A stretch of 64,000 nucleotides of DNA from Sphaerospermopsis torques-reginae ITEP-024 (GCF_019598945.1 NZ_CP080598.1:4712001-4776000); one strand, 5' to 3'; shown: positions 43,561-53,028, numbered from the stretch's first letter. Notes: generated by a model from the letters alone, not told the origin. Numbers and translations: made by a program.

Positions 43561-45456
43561 ATGCAAATTTGCCAAAATCCCAATTGTTCAAATCCCTTCA
43601 ACCCTAACTACAGTAAATTCTGCATTGTTTGTGGACATGATAAATTTGGTGAAATCCTCAGAAACCGTTACCGTGTTTTGCGGTTATTAGGTGAAGGTGG
43701 GTTTAGCAAAACTTACGCAGCAGAAGATGTAGACAGACTAGACGCACCTTGCGTTATTAAGCAATTTTTCCCCCAAGTGCAGGGAACAGGACAACGTGCA
43801 AAAGCCGCAGAATTTTTCAAAGAGGAGGCTTTTCGGTTGTATGAACTAGGAGAAAACCATCCGCAAATTCCTCGTTTATTAGCTTACTTTGAACAAGGTT
43901 CAAGTTTGTATTTAGTGCAGGAATTTATTATTGGGAAAACACTCCTAGAAGAAGTACAAGAAAAGGCGTATACTGAAACAGAAGTGCGTCAACTGCTAAT
44001 AGACTTATTACCAGTTCTTGATTTTATTCACAAAAAAAACGTCATTCATCGGGATATTAAACCAGAGAATATTATTCGTAGAAATGCAGACCAAAAACCT
44101 GTATTAATTGACTTTGGTGGTGCAAAACAAGTTACCCAAACAAGTATAGCTAGACAAGCAACAGCTATTTATACATTAGGTTATGCACCCACAGAACAAA
44201 TGGCAGGTTTTGCTTGTCATGGAAGTGACTTATATGCTTTGGGTGTAACTTGTGTGCGGTTATTAACTCAAGATTTACCCATGCAACATACCTATGGATT
44301 GAAAGATCCTCTGTATGATCCGATGAATGCAAAATGGTTATGGAAAGAACGTTTACAAGAAAAAGGCATTAATATTAGTGAAGAATTAACATACATTTTA
44401 GATCATTTACTACAACATTTTCCTAGTGATAGATATCAGTCAGCAATAGAAGTGTTACATGATTTAAAACATGATTTCCCAAATCATTTCCCAAATAATT
44501 TCCCAAATAATTTCCCAAATTATTTAAACATCGAATCATCAACACCGATAGAGTTAAAATTTGCCCCTATTATCGAAACACCTACAAAACAACAAAAAAT
44601 TATTGTTACTGTTCCAGATTTAGAAACATTTGATTTTGAGATTATTACTGTAGATACAGGAGGGAGAGAAGTTTATCGAGACAGAGGAAGCGCCCAATTT
44701 TTTGCAGAAGAATTGAATAGAAACGTCACTTTAGAAATGGTATCAATTCCTGGTGGCAATTTTTTAATGGGTTCACCAGAATTTGAAGGTAATGCTGATG
44801 AACATCCCCAACATCCAGTGAAAATAGAACCTTTTTATATGGGGAAATATCCCATTACTCAAGCACAATGGAAAGCGGTAGCAGCATTACCCAAAGTTAC
44901 ACAAGATTTAAATCCCAACCCAGCAAAATTTAAAGGTGCAAATTTACCGATAGAAAACGTTTCTTGGTATGAAGCAATAGAATTTTGTTTGCGGTTGTCG
45001 CTGAAAACAGGAAGAAATTATCGTTTACCGAGTGAAGCAGAATGGGAGTATGCTTGTCGTGCAGGAACTAAGACTGCTTTTCATTTTGGGGAAACAGTAA
45101 CTTCTGATTTAATTAATTGTAATGGTAGTGAAATTTATGCAATTGAACCCAAAATTAATTTCTACAACAAAATAACAGATGTCGGCAGTTTGGATATAGC
45201 AAATGCCTTTGGGTTGTATGATATGCACGGGTTAGTTTGGGAATGGTGTGCAGATCCTTGGCATAATAATTATCATGGCGCACCTGTTGATGGTAGTGTG
45301 TGGGATGTTGGTGGTGATATCCATCGTCGGGTTTTGCGTGGTGGTGCTTGGAATTTCAGCGCGGAACTTTGTCGCAGTGCTAGTCGCAGTTGGAACGAAG
45401 CGGAAAGTGGTTTAAGAATGTCAGGTTTGCGGGTGGTGTTTTCCGCTGAGGTGTAA
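43561..45456 (+). CDS. Ser/Thr protein kinase fused to FGE-sulfatase domain
   Basis: A 631-residue protein. N-terminal zinc ribbon CQNPNCSNPFNP ... CIVCG (4-24), kinase with GEGGFSKTY (about 44-52), VIKQF, VIHRDIKPENII (about 162-173) and LIDFGGAK. A linker holds the repeated FPNHFPNNFPNNFPNY (about 306-321), encoded by a tandem 12 bp unit. The C-terminal domain (about 395-630) is of the formylglycine-generating-enzyme/SUMF1 type: GGNFLMGSPE, YPITQAQWKAV, ENVSWYEAIEFC, RLPSEAEWEYACRAG, GLVWEWCADPW, VLRGGAWNF. Such domains in kinases are usually binding modules rather than proven FGEs. No membrane helix seen. ATG start; repeats on both sides. Confidence 0.92.
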   Translation: MQICQNPNCSNPFNPNYSKFCIVCGHDKFGEILRNRYRVLRLLGEGGFSKTYAAEDVDRLDAPCVIKQFFPQVQGTGQRAKAAEFFKEEAFRLYELGENHPQIPRLLAYFEQGSSLYLVQEFIIGKTLLEEVQEKAYTETEVRQLLIDLLPVLDFIHKKNVIHRDIKPENIIRRNADQKPVLIDFGGAKQVTQTSIARQATAIYTLGYAPTEQMAGFACHGSDLYALGVTCVRLLTQDLPMQHTYGLKDPLYDPMNAKWLWKERLQEKGINISEELTYILDHLLQHFPSDRYQSAIEVLHDLKHDFPNHFPNNFPNNFPNYLNIESSTPIELKFAPIIETPTKQQKIIVTVPDLETFDFEIITVDTGGREVYRDRGSAQFFAEELNRNVTLEMVSIPGGNFLMGSPEFEGNADEHPQHPVKIEPFYMGKYPITQAQWKAVAALPKVTQDLNPNPAKFKGANLPIENVSWYEAIEFCLRLSLKTGRNYRLPSEAEWEYACRAGTKTAFHFGETVTSDLINCNGSEIYAIEPKINFYNKITDVGSLDIANAFGLYDMHGLVWEWCADPWHNNYHGAPVDGSVWDVGGDIHRRVLRGGAWNFSAELCRSASRSWNEAESGLRMSGLRVVFSAEV

Positions 45457-45619
45457 ATGTCTGAATCAGTATTTACAAGATTTCAGAACTTACAGGATTT
45501 GATTAAATAGGGGATGCTGAATAAACCAAAAAGCTTCATAAATCAAAGGTTTGAGGCTGATAAAAAAGACTGTAGGTGCTTTCGTTATAGCGTCTTGAGT
45601 CTGAAAACAGATAAACGCA

Positions 45620-45897
45620 GTTCAATAACAGACAATTAACAATTAACAATTGACAATTACAGCACTTTCCGGTGTAATGAGGTACACTATGGGCGGGCAA
45701 GATGCCCACCCCACAAGAGTTTTATTATTATGATTTGTACCTCATAGCAATTAAATCTGCTGTATCTCTCTCTTAAAGGGAGAGGATTGAAAGCGCAGAA
45801 TTTTTTAATTTTGCCCCTTCAAAGGAGAGGTTTTAAACCTTAAATGAAACAATTGTCAATTATCAATTGTCAATTATCAATTGATAATAATGAGATA
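45620..45897. repeat. CAATTGTC / GGGAGAGG dispersed repeat, copy 2, with nested 69 bp element
   Basis: Same element as 43188-43341 but split by a small MITE-like insert at 45677-45745. Its terminal inverted repeats are ATGAGGTACA and TGTACCTCAT, and it contains GGGCGGGCAAGATGCCCACC. Downstream the host repeat resumes with TTAAAGGGAGAGGATTGAAA and ends in CAATTGTCAATTATC units. Confidence 0.75.
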
Positions 45898-45903
45898 AGT
45901 TGA

Positions 45904-46863
45904 CTAAACCAACCTCAAATCAGGATATTCTGCTAACAAATCATCAGAAGTCAAAGTATCACCTTCTGCTTGGGGAGTCCACAACACTTCAATAGCTAAA
46001 ACTTGCTCACCGGGAAGACTACCAACTTGTCGCAAAGCTTGACGTAAGTCGTTAGTGCTATTAATTTGGGGAAAGTCCCATTTACCAAGGGTTGCAGCTA
46101 ATAAGGTGACAATGATATATTCTCCTGGACCTTCACTAATGAAACGGGTAGGGTTATCTATATCACCTGGTAATTCTTTGGCCAAAACAGATTTTAACTG
46201 ATTGTTGACATTAGAAAGAGTTTCTTCGCTAAATTTGCTACGTTCAGCCAAAGATAAACGGTTAAATTGAGATTCAGCCGCGTTTAACTTAGCTTGTTGT
46301 GTACCACCACCAGCATAAACCCAATATTCAGGATGACGCAGTAAAGCTAAACTTGCTTCTTGTAAAATTTCTGCTCTTCCTTGTGGAGTGTTGGTATCAG
46401 CTTTTTCAGCTATTTGGTTAAGTTCGCTTTGTAAACCTCTAGCTTGTGCTAATAAACCAACTTGTAACCGAGTGATAGAAACATTCGGGTTACTGCCATA
46501 AGTCACCTCTTGAGTATCTCCACTGGTGACACGGCGGAAAGTTTGGACTAAAAAGTTAGCGATCGCAAAGAAAATCAAAATTGTGAACAGTCCACCAAAA
46601 CCACCGCCAATACCCCAAAAAGGAATCAGGAACGGAAAACCAAAACCACCACCAGGATAGTATCCCCCACCACCAGGAGGTGCGTAGGTACGAGGTGTAT
46701 AAGTCCTGCTTGATGGCATTCTAAACGAACCGCCGCCAATACGTCCACCACTGCGTGCAGCTAAAGCACCATCAGCATTACTTAATGCTAAAGCCAAAAC
46801 CAGACCCAGGACAAAAGAAATTTTTAACAGGGGTTTGAGGATTCGTTGTAATTTTTTTTGCAT
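45904..46863 (-). CDS. DUF1517 membrane protein
   Basis: A 319-residue DUF1517 protein from ATG 46861-46863 (MQKKLQRILKPLLKISFVLG), which gives a classic signal peptide cut near ALAARSGG. The frame is open 61 codons upstream to 47046, but that part lacks family similarity. After the signal come Gly/Tyr/Pro-rich low-complexity sequence (RSGGRIGGGSF, PGGGGYYPGGGFGFP), a membrane helix (GLFTILIFFAIANFLV) and the conserved C-terminal domain with VQLGLLA-like VGLLAQARGLQ, YWVYAGGG and LLAEYPDLRLV. Plant and cyanobacterial relatives are thylakoid- or envelope-associated. Role unknown. Confidence 0.85.
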   Translation of the reverse strand: MQKKLQRILKPLLKISFVLGLVLALALSNADGALAARSGGRIGGGSFRMPSSRTYTPRTYAPPGGGGYYPGGGFGFPFLIPFWGIGGGFGGLFTILIFFAIANFLVQTFRRVTSGDTQEVTYGSNPNVSITRLQVGLLAQARGLQSELNQIAEKADTNTPQGRAEILQEASLALLRHPEYWVYAGGGTQQAKLNAAESQFNRLSLAERSKFSEETLSNVNNQLKSVLAKELPGDIDNPTRFISEGPGEYIIVTLLAATLGKWDFPQINSTNDLRQALRQVGSLPGEQVLAIEVLWTPQAEGDTLTSDDLLAEYPDLRLV

Positions 46864-47046
46864 AAACAAGCTACCAAAAAACAATATTTTTAAGATTTTT
46901 CTCCTATTGCTAGGATTCAAACAAGGTAGAACATAATCACCACAATCTGCCGCAGGGATTGTCAGCCATATCTTTAATCTACCGCGAATGCACACTACTT
47001 GGCAGGGAAGACAGCGAAGATTCCTTGGTTGATAACCGTACCGCAA

Positions 47047-48227
47047 AATATCTGTACCAGTGCAAAACTTTGGAATAAATTAATTATTACCTTTTCTGGA
47101 GCATGACATACTTAACAGCAATAATTTTGACTTAGGTATGACAACCTCTGGGTTAAATTATTTCTGATAGTGAATAAATTTTTTCCGGATCAAGAACCTA
47201 TGTTCAGCACATATTGGCAAGGAGGTTTAAGTAATCAGTTATCAGTAATTAGCTATCAGTAATCAGCTATTACCTTGAGAAAGCTTGGTAAAATTACACC
47301 AGTGTTAATCCAAGCAAATGACAACCTATTTATCAATTGATAATTGACAATTGATAATTGACAATTGTTTCATTCAAGGTTTATAACCTCCCCTTTTAAG
47401 GGAGAGGTCATTGTCAATTTTTAATTGTTAATTGTCCATTATTGAATGATAGTTTTTCGTTTTAATAATTGTAATCTATCCAACACAATAAATAATAGTA
47501 TTAACTATGAGAAATTATAAAATATGATGGGATGTAAATCATCCTTTTGATAGAAAAAGCATGATTCAAAGTATCATTTATTCAGGACTTTTTGGCATTT
47601 TGGCATGAATTTTGGCAAAATTCATGCTAATCTACTACGTATCAGCTAGATTTAATTTTTCCAGCAGTCGCTATACAATTACTGGAGCATATCAACGATC
47701 AACTCTAGCTTTATTTAATCATGTCAAAATAATCATATTAAAAATCCTCCTTTGGTAAGGAATTGGCACATAAGAAACAAATGTTTGATACAAATTTGAT
47801 ACCAATTTTTTGAGCAAATGGGGATCATCAATATTGGTTAAAAATTCTGGCATGAATATATTGAACCAAGTTGTGTAGCTACAATTTGTAAAATCAATCA
47901 AGAGCATCCCAATTTTGACAAAATGAACGTAGCAACACTAAAAAATCTCTCACAATCTCTTACCTTTGTGTCCTTTGCGTCCTTTGCGGTTCAATCATAT
48001 CAAGTCTTGGAGCATTTTATTTCCCTAGATAAAAATAAATTTACACATTTGGGATGCTGCCAATCAATCTCTAAACACGATCAAGTTTACTTTACAGATT
48101 GATGAGGCTATTTTCCTACTTCTTAAAGTTTAAATACATTATTTAATTAGATGCTTTTAACCTTGTTCCCTGTTAAAAGTTCCCTGCTGTAGTGTAAAAA
48201 TTTGCAGTTTATTTATCAACCTGAATT
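47047..48227. other. 1.18 kb gene-free region with repeats
   Basis: Contains CAGTTATCAGTAAT units (47233-47268), an inverted, shortened copy of the CAATTGTC/GGGAGAGG repeat (47330-47456), a hairpin with arms GCATGAATTTT (47603-47627), and the third copy of the 138 bp repeat (47925-48060: ACGTAGCAACACTAAAAAAT ... TTTACACATTTGGGATGCTG). A minus-strand frame at 47719-47907 has no recognisable protein features. The upstream region of the glycosyltransferase is AT-rich without a clear promoter. Confidence 0.65.
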
Positions 48228-49493
48228 ATGGAACATATTTCACAACTAGGAACACAAATTAGGGAGAAAACCGCTTGTCCAGATATTTTAGTTATCTCCC
48301 GCATATTTCATCCCCAAGAAGCTGTCATTGGAGAATATGTTTATAATCGTTGTTTACAAGATCCAGAGAGAGTAATTGTACTGGCTGCTGGTTGCTGTGG
48401 AGATAAAATATTTGATAAATCACAACAGTTTCCTGTTTATCGTTGGACTAACTTGAGTCTTTGGCTGAGTTTATTTGGTGGTAATTTTTTGAGCATTATA
48501 ATCAAGGCATTATTCAATTTTTTTAACGTTATTTGCTCATTTTTCCTAGCCATAAGATTATATTTTCGCTATCATTACCGTTACATAGAATGGTGTCACG
48601 GCTACGATTTTCCAGCTTTGTTATTACTCAGTTATATCTTACCAATTCGGTTTTTCATCTACCTCCACGGTAATGATTTGGTTGATATTTATCGTCATCC
48701 TTTATGGCGATTTTTATTAAAAATTACCCTGAAAAGAGCCGAAGGAATTGTTTGTAATAGTTCCCATATTAGAGATACATTAAGAAATACTTTTCGCCTA
48801 GATACTCCTACTCATGTCATTAACCCAATAGTAAGACCAGAAAAGTTTGGAAATCCCAGCAGTCTTAGTCATCTGGAAGATTTACGCATCCGCTTACGTC
48901 AAACTTACAACATTTCTGAAACAGCAATTGTCATTCTTTCTGTCGGTAAATTAATTAAAAATAAAAACTTTGACAAAGTAATAGATAACATTCCTTTACT
49001 ATTAACGATTGGTGTAGATGTTCATTACATAATTTGCGGAATAGGACCTTGTGAACAACAACTAAAATCCCAATGTCAGCGTTTGCGGGTGGATAAAAGA
49101 GTGCATTTTGCTGGTGATGTACCAGAACGGGAATTAGTTGGTTATTATGCAGCCAGTGACATTTTCGCCATGCTGACTTTAGAAGAAGACAAAGCTCAAG
49201 CCATAGATAATTTTGATAATTTTGAAATAGTCCATTTAGAAGCAGAATACTTTGGTAAACCTATCATTGCCTCTCGCTTAGGGAGTATTTTGGATGCAGT
49301 CCACCATGAAGAAAATGGCCTGTTGGTAAATCCCGAATCTGGTTATGAAGTTTTACAAGCTTTTAAACGATTATGTCAAGACCAACAACTGCGGGAACAA
49401 CTCGGTCGTCAAGGACAAGAATTAGCTAAACGCAAAACCTATCACCGCTGGTTATATAATCCTGAATCTCGTTATTCTTGTCTATTAAATTAG
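48228..49493 (+). CDS. Glycosyltransferase family 4-type protein
   Basis: A 421-residue GT-B glycosyltransferase. The N-terminal Rossmann domain opens DILVISRIFHPQEAVIGEYV and contains a hydrophobic, likely membrane-associated segment FFNVICSFFLAIRLYF and FIYLHGNDLVDIYRH. The C-terminal nucleotide-sugar domain (GT4) shows VILSVGKLIKNKNFDKVI, YIICGIGPCEQQLKSQ, RVHFAGDVPERELVGYYAAS and the EAEYFGKPIIASRLGSILDA segment with the ExxxGxP pattern. It would transfer a sugar to a lipid- or polysaccharide acceptor at the membrane face. No other glycan genes adjoin. Start ATG. Confidence 0.88.
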   Translation: MEHISQLGTQIREKTACPDILVISRIFHPQEAVIGEYVYNRCLQDPERVIVLAAGCCGDKIFDKSQQFPVYRWTNLSLWLSLFGGNFLSIIIKALFNFFNVICSFFLAIRLYFRYHYRYIEWCHGYDFPALLLLSYILPIRFFIYLHGNDLVDIYRHPLWRFLLKITLKRAEGIVCNSSHIRDTLRNTFRLDTPTHVINPIVRPEKFGNPSSLSHLEDLRIRLRQTYNISETAIVILSVGKLIKNKNFDKVIDNIPLLLTIGVDVHYIICGIGPCEQQLKSQCQRLRVDKRVHFAGDVPERELVGYYAASDIFAMLTLEEDKAQAIDNFDNFEIVHLEAEYFGKPIIASRLGSILDAVHHEENGLLVNPESGYEVLQAFKRLCQDQQLREQLGRQGQELAKRKTYHRWLYNPESRYSCLLN

Positions 49494-49619
49494 GTAATTG
49501 GTAATTGGTAATTGGTAATTGGTAATTGGTAATTGGTGACTGGGAAAAATCTTTTCCTCTCCATCTCCCCATCTCCCCTGCCTCTTTGCTGTCACCTGTC
49601 ACCTGTCACCTGTAACCTC
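49494..49619. repeat. STRR arrays GGTAATT and CTGTCAC
   Basis: GGTAATT x6 at 49494-49537, then CTCCCCATCTCC units and CTGTCAC x3 (49590-49613) between the convergent glycosyltransferase and thiS. Confidence 0.85.
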
Positions 49620-49621
49620 TT

Positions 49622-49831
49622 CTATCCTCCACCGACGATGGTAACAACTTCTAGGCGATCGCCATCTTTAATTTGAGTCTCTGTCCAAAACTGACGGTGT
49701 AAAATTTCACCATTATATTCCACCGCCACCAAACGAGGATTAAAACCCAACTGCTGAAGTAATTCTGGTAAAGGCGTTTGGGATAAACAACTGCGTGTTT
49801 CTCCGTTCACTTGTAATGTAATTTGATTCAT
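49622..49831 (-). CDS. thiS: Sulfur carrier protein ThiS
   Basis: A 69-residue ubiquitin-like sulfur carrier for thiazole synthesis. It begins MNQITLQVNGETRSC, contains LPELLQQLGFNPRLVAVEYNG in family position, and ends DRLEVVTIVGGG with the C-terminal Gly-Gly that is thiocarboxylated (one extra Gly). ATG at 49829-49831 is chosen. The frame is open 37 codons further upstream but there it reads STRR DNA (NYPLPITYYLLPI-like repeats). Same strand as thiE, 182 bp downstream of it. Confidence 0.9.
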   Translation of the reverse strand: MNQITLQVNGETRSCLSQTPLPELLQQLGFNPRLVAVEYNGEILHRQFWTETQIKDGDRLEVVTIVGGG

Positions 49832-50012
49832 AATAGGTAATAGGTAATAGGTAATAGGTAATGGGTAATTGGTAATTGGTAATTGGTGATACAATTTTGG
49901 ATTTTGGATTTTGGATTTTGGATTGTATTTCATGAACTCCAATCTAAAATCTAAAATCTAAAATCTAAAATCTTGTCCCAGTCCCCAGTCCCCAGTCCCC
50001 AGTCCACAGTCC
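49832..50012. repeat. Four successive STRR arrays between thiE and thiS
   Basis: GGTAATA/GGTAATT units (49834-49890), GGATTTT units (49895-49925), CTAAAAT units (49941-49971) and CAGTCCC units (49977-50012). The whole intergene is repeats; the heptamer changes from one family to the next. Confidence 0.88.
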
Positions 50013-50013
50013 C

Positions 50014-51057
50014 CTACTTCCTATAAAGCTGAGAAATAAAATATTGTGTGACTAAAGTTGGTTGTTCAGCTTGCATGAGCGATCGCACCACAGCTACCCG
50101 TTGCGCTCCCGCATCCATGACATCATTAATATTACTGGCATCTATTCCCCCAATGGCAAACCAAGGAATTTGACAATTTTTAGCCGCATACCTCACATAA
50201 TCTAAACCTGCTGCGGCTTTACCTGCTTTAGTCGGCGTTTCATATACAGGACCTACACCGATATAATCTGCACCTTCAGCAATTGCCCCTTGCATTTCTT
50301 TTTGATTTGTGGTAGAGCGACCGATCAACCGCTGGGGACCCAACAACTGACGAGCTACAGCAATAGGTAAATCTTGTTGTCCCAAATGTACGCCATCCGC
50401 ATCTACAGCCAAAGCCAAATCTATACGGTCATTAATGATAAATAAAGCGCCATAATCGTGACATAGCTGCCGTAGTTTTCTAGCTCTATCTAAACGAATC
50501 ACATCATCAGCAGATTTTTCTCGATACTGTAGCAAAGTTAACCCGCCTTTGAGACAAGCTTCCACAGTTTCCAACAAATTATCTACCGGGGATGTTACCA
50601 GATACAAACGCGATCGCCAAAGTAACTGATGACGTTGATAACCCATCAAAGTGCTTTCCAGGGTGTAAACCTGATAGCGCATTTGCTTAAAAGTCTTCCC
50701 CATTTCGGCATCATGAAGCTTGCCATATTCCTCCAACACCCGCAAAGCTTCTTGGATACGGCAAAAATTAGCCTGTAACAAAGATGTAATAGAACTTCTT
50801 TGTTCCTCTTGGGGATGGGTTAAATCAGTACCAGTATCACCTGGTGTATCTCGTGCTGCCCTGATTTGTGCAGTATGCCACTTAGAGACCTCTTGACGGA
50901 GGTGCTTACAGCTTTCAGCTAACTGGGCATCATTTAAACCAAAACGACACCATTCCTCAATAATTCGCAACCCTTCGCGGGCGCGATCCAAATTTGCGTC
51001 TAAAATGCGATAAACCACTTGTTGTATTTGTTGTGTTTGGCTGTGGGCTTCGACCAT
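50014..51057 (-). CDS. thiE: Thiamine phosphate synthase with cyanobacterial N-terminal domain
   Basis: Condenses HMP-diphosphate with thiazole phosphate. The C-terminal 200 residues are ThiE: LYLVTSP, GLTLLQYREKSA, ALFIINDRIDLALAVDADGVHLGQQDLP region in parts, GRSTTNQKEM, GADYIGVGPVYETPTK and FAIGGIDASN. The N-terminal 140 residues are an extra helical domain found in cyanobacterial ThiE. It contains an apparent duplication: DANLDRAREGLRIIEEWCRF (about 19-38) and QANFCRIQEALRVLEEYGKL (about 94-113). Function of this domain is unknown. ATG 51057; upstream of thiS, same strand, suggesting a small thi unit despite intervening repeats. Confidence 0.92.
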   Translation of the reverse strand: MVEAHSQTQQIQQVVYRILDANLDRAREGLRIIEEWCRFGLNDAQLAESCKHLRQEVSKWHTAQIRAARDTPGDTGTDLTHPQEEQRSSITSLLQANFCRIQEALRVLEEYGKLHDAEMGKTFKQMRYQVYTLESTLMGYQRHQLLWRSRLYLVTSPVDNLLETVEACLKGGLTLLQYREKSADDVIRLDRARKLRQLCHDYGALFIINDRIDLALAVDADGVHLGQQDLPIAVARQLLGPQRLIGRSTTNQKEMQGAIAEGADYIGVGPVYETPTKAGKAAAGLDYVRYAAKNCQIPWFAIGGIDASNINDVMDAGAQRVAVVRSLMQAEQPTLVTQYFISQLYRK

Positions 51058-51182
51058 TAAAATAACCCTGCTTGTAGTCTCACAGAAACATCCAGCCTCT
51101 TAAATAATATCTGCATCTTTGCGGTTTTTTGTGAAAAATTGACTAAATTTACCCGGATCAAAAACAGGCACTGGGTGAAAAT

Positions 51183-52940
51183 ATGAGAATATTATGGACA
51201 CGACTGGTTGAGCGGATAAAAATCATTTGTGTGTTTTTCAGGAGTTATATAAAGTTTATGCCTCCCCTTCAACAGTTTCATAAGCGTCTACTAAATATCC
51301 TTTTACAAAAGCGGACTTGTTCCTACCTACTTAAACCTTCAGTTCTGCCCACCTCAATATTAAGTGTGAGCATTGCTTTAGGAATAGGAAGTATAGCACT
51401 TTTAGACACAAATTTTAGCAGTGCCATTGCTCAGATTACCATCAGATCAGAACAGAAACCCAATAATGAGAAAACAATTTCTCAAGTTAACCTGCTGTTC
51501 GTCAACCCAAGCATCGGCAATGATCAAAATGGGAATGGTAGTCAAAATGCTCCTTTTCAGACAATTACTCAAGCTTTGCAACTAGCACAATCAAATACTG
51601 TGATTATGCTGGCTACTGGTACATACAGCGCCAACACAGGAGAAGTATTTCCCTTAATCATCAAACCAGGTGTAACTATTCAAGGAAATATTGGTAACAA
51701 AGGCAAAGGAGTAAATATTGTCGGTGGTGGTGACTATCTCAGTCGCAGCTTTGGCCGTCAAAATGTGGGCATTGTAGGTGCAAATCAAGCCAGTTTAAGC
51801 GGTGTGACTGTTACCAACTCTAACAGCCGTGGTTATGGTTTATGGATTGAATCTGCTAATACAGTAGTTGAGGAAAACACCTTTACCAGCAATACCCAAG
51901 ATGGAATTTCCATCACTGGTAATGCTACTCCCAGCATTCGCAAAAATTATTTTCAGGGTAATGGTGCTAATGGAATTACAATTTCTGGTGATGCCCGTCC
52001 TGAAATTCGGGAAAATCTCTTTCAAAGAACAGGTTTTGGGATTAACATTGCCCAAAATGCGGCTCCTGTAGTGGTTGGAAATCAAATTTTAGATAATAGA
52101 TCAGGGATTGTAGTTCAAGCCAATACTAGCCCAGTTTTGCGGAATAATCTCATTCAAGGCAGTCAAGAAGATGGTTTAGTAGTAATTGCCCAAGCTATAC
52201 CAGATTTAGGTAATAGCAGAGAACCAGGTGGTAATGAATTTAGAAATAATCGTCGTTATGATATTAACGCTAAAGCAGCCAAACAAGTAATTTATGCTGC
52301 TGGCAATAACCTCAATAAAAATCGTATCAGCGGTAATGTAGATACTAGCGGCAGAACAGCACCAATAGTCATAAATTCTCCACCTACTTCTGTACCTGTA
52401 GAGGAAATAGCTACAGCACCAGAAATAGTTTTTGCTGCTCCCAACATTCCCAAAACTTTTAACCCTTCACCAATGATACTCTCCAGTAGCAGAAGTACAT
52501 CCCCAGGTAATCAAGTACCAAAAATGCCAGCTACTACTGTGCAAGGTTCTTTAGGGACCAATAATTCCCAGAACACAGCCCAATTAAATTATGTACAGGT
52601 TGAACCGGGGGTCATTGAATTTGTTGCACCTCAACTCAGTAGGAATGAATCACCCTATAACCCAACAATTATTAGTAATTTTAGTAATTCTAGAATAGCT
52701 ACAGCACCCAGAAGCTATACAAATACTCGTCCGGGTGTACGTTATCGGGTTTTAGTGCCGATTATCAGTGACTCACAACAGGAATTAGTGCGTTCAATAG
52801 TTCCTGATGCTTTTTCTAGAGTCTTACAAGGTCGCAGAGTCATGCAAGTGGGCGTTTTTAGCAGTCAAGATAGTGCTAATCAAATGCTTCAAAGTTTGAG
52901 TAGCATGGGTTTGAGAGGCATTATTCAGCCTTTTAATTAA
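51183..52940 (+). CDS. Exported right-handed beta-helix protein with C-terminal SPOR-like domain
   Basis: A 585-residue cell-envelope protein. An unusually long N-terminus precedes a hydrophobic segment ILSVSIALGIGSIALL (about 59-75) with cleavage possible near SSAIAQ; an internal ATG (MPPLQQF, residue 26) could be the true start. The DUF1565-type start VNPSIGNDQNGNGSQNAPFQ leads into parallel beta-helix rungs with repeated N-x-x-x-G-I-x-I patterns (NTQDGISITGNA, NGANGITISGDA, RTGFGINIAQNA, DNRSGIVVQANT) to about 400. A Ser/Pro/Asn-rich linker follows, then a SPOR-like end: YRVLVPIISDSQ ... VMQVGVFSSQDSANQMLQSL. SPOR domains bind septal peptidoglycan, so envelope targeting is likely. Confidence 0.8.
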   Translation: MRILWTRLVERIKIICVFFRSYIKFMPPLQQFHKRLLNILLQKRTCSYLLKPSVLPTSILSVSIALGIGSIALLDTNFSSAIAQITIRSEQKPNNEKTISQVNLLFVNPSIGNDQNGNGSQNAPFQTITQALQLAQSNTVIMLATGTYSANTGEVFPLIIKPGVTIQGNIGNKGKGVNIVGGGDYLSRSFGRQNVGIVGANQASLSGVTVTNSNSRGYGLWIESANTVVEENTFTSNTQDGISITGNATPSIRKNYFQGNGANGITISGDARPEIRENLFQRTGFGINIAQNAAPVVVGNQILDNRSGIVVQANTSPVLRNNLIQGSQEDGLVVIAQAIPDLGNSREPGGNEFRNNRRYDINAKAAKQVIYAAGNNLNKNRISGNVDTSGRTAPIVINSPPTSVPVEEIATAPEIVFAAPNIPKTFNPSPMILSSSRSTSPGNQVPKMPATTVQGSLGTNNSQNTAQLNYVQVEPGVIEFVAPQLSRNESPYNPTIISNFSNSRIATAPRSYTNTRPGVRYRVLVPIISDSQQELVRSIVPDAFSRVLQGRRVMQVGVFSSQDSANQMLQSLSSMGLRGIIQPFN

Positions 52941-52942
52941 TT

Positions 52943-53028
52943 GGGCATGGGGCATTAGGCATTGGGCATTGGGTTATTAATCTCCCACTGCTTCCCCTGT
53001 TCCCTGTTCCCTGTTCCCTGTTCCCTAA
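52943..53028. repeat. STRR arrays GGCATTG and GTTCCCT
   Basis: GGGCATTGGGCATT-type units (52944-52974) and four GTTCCCT units (52998-53026) in a convergent gap. Confidence 0.8.

Noticed and set aside
47719-47907. Minus-strand frame of 62 codons in the gap before the glycosyltransferase
   Set aside because: No ribosome site, no recognisable features, and AT-rich composition like the surrounding gap.
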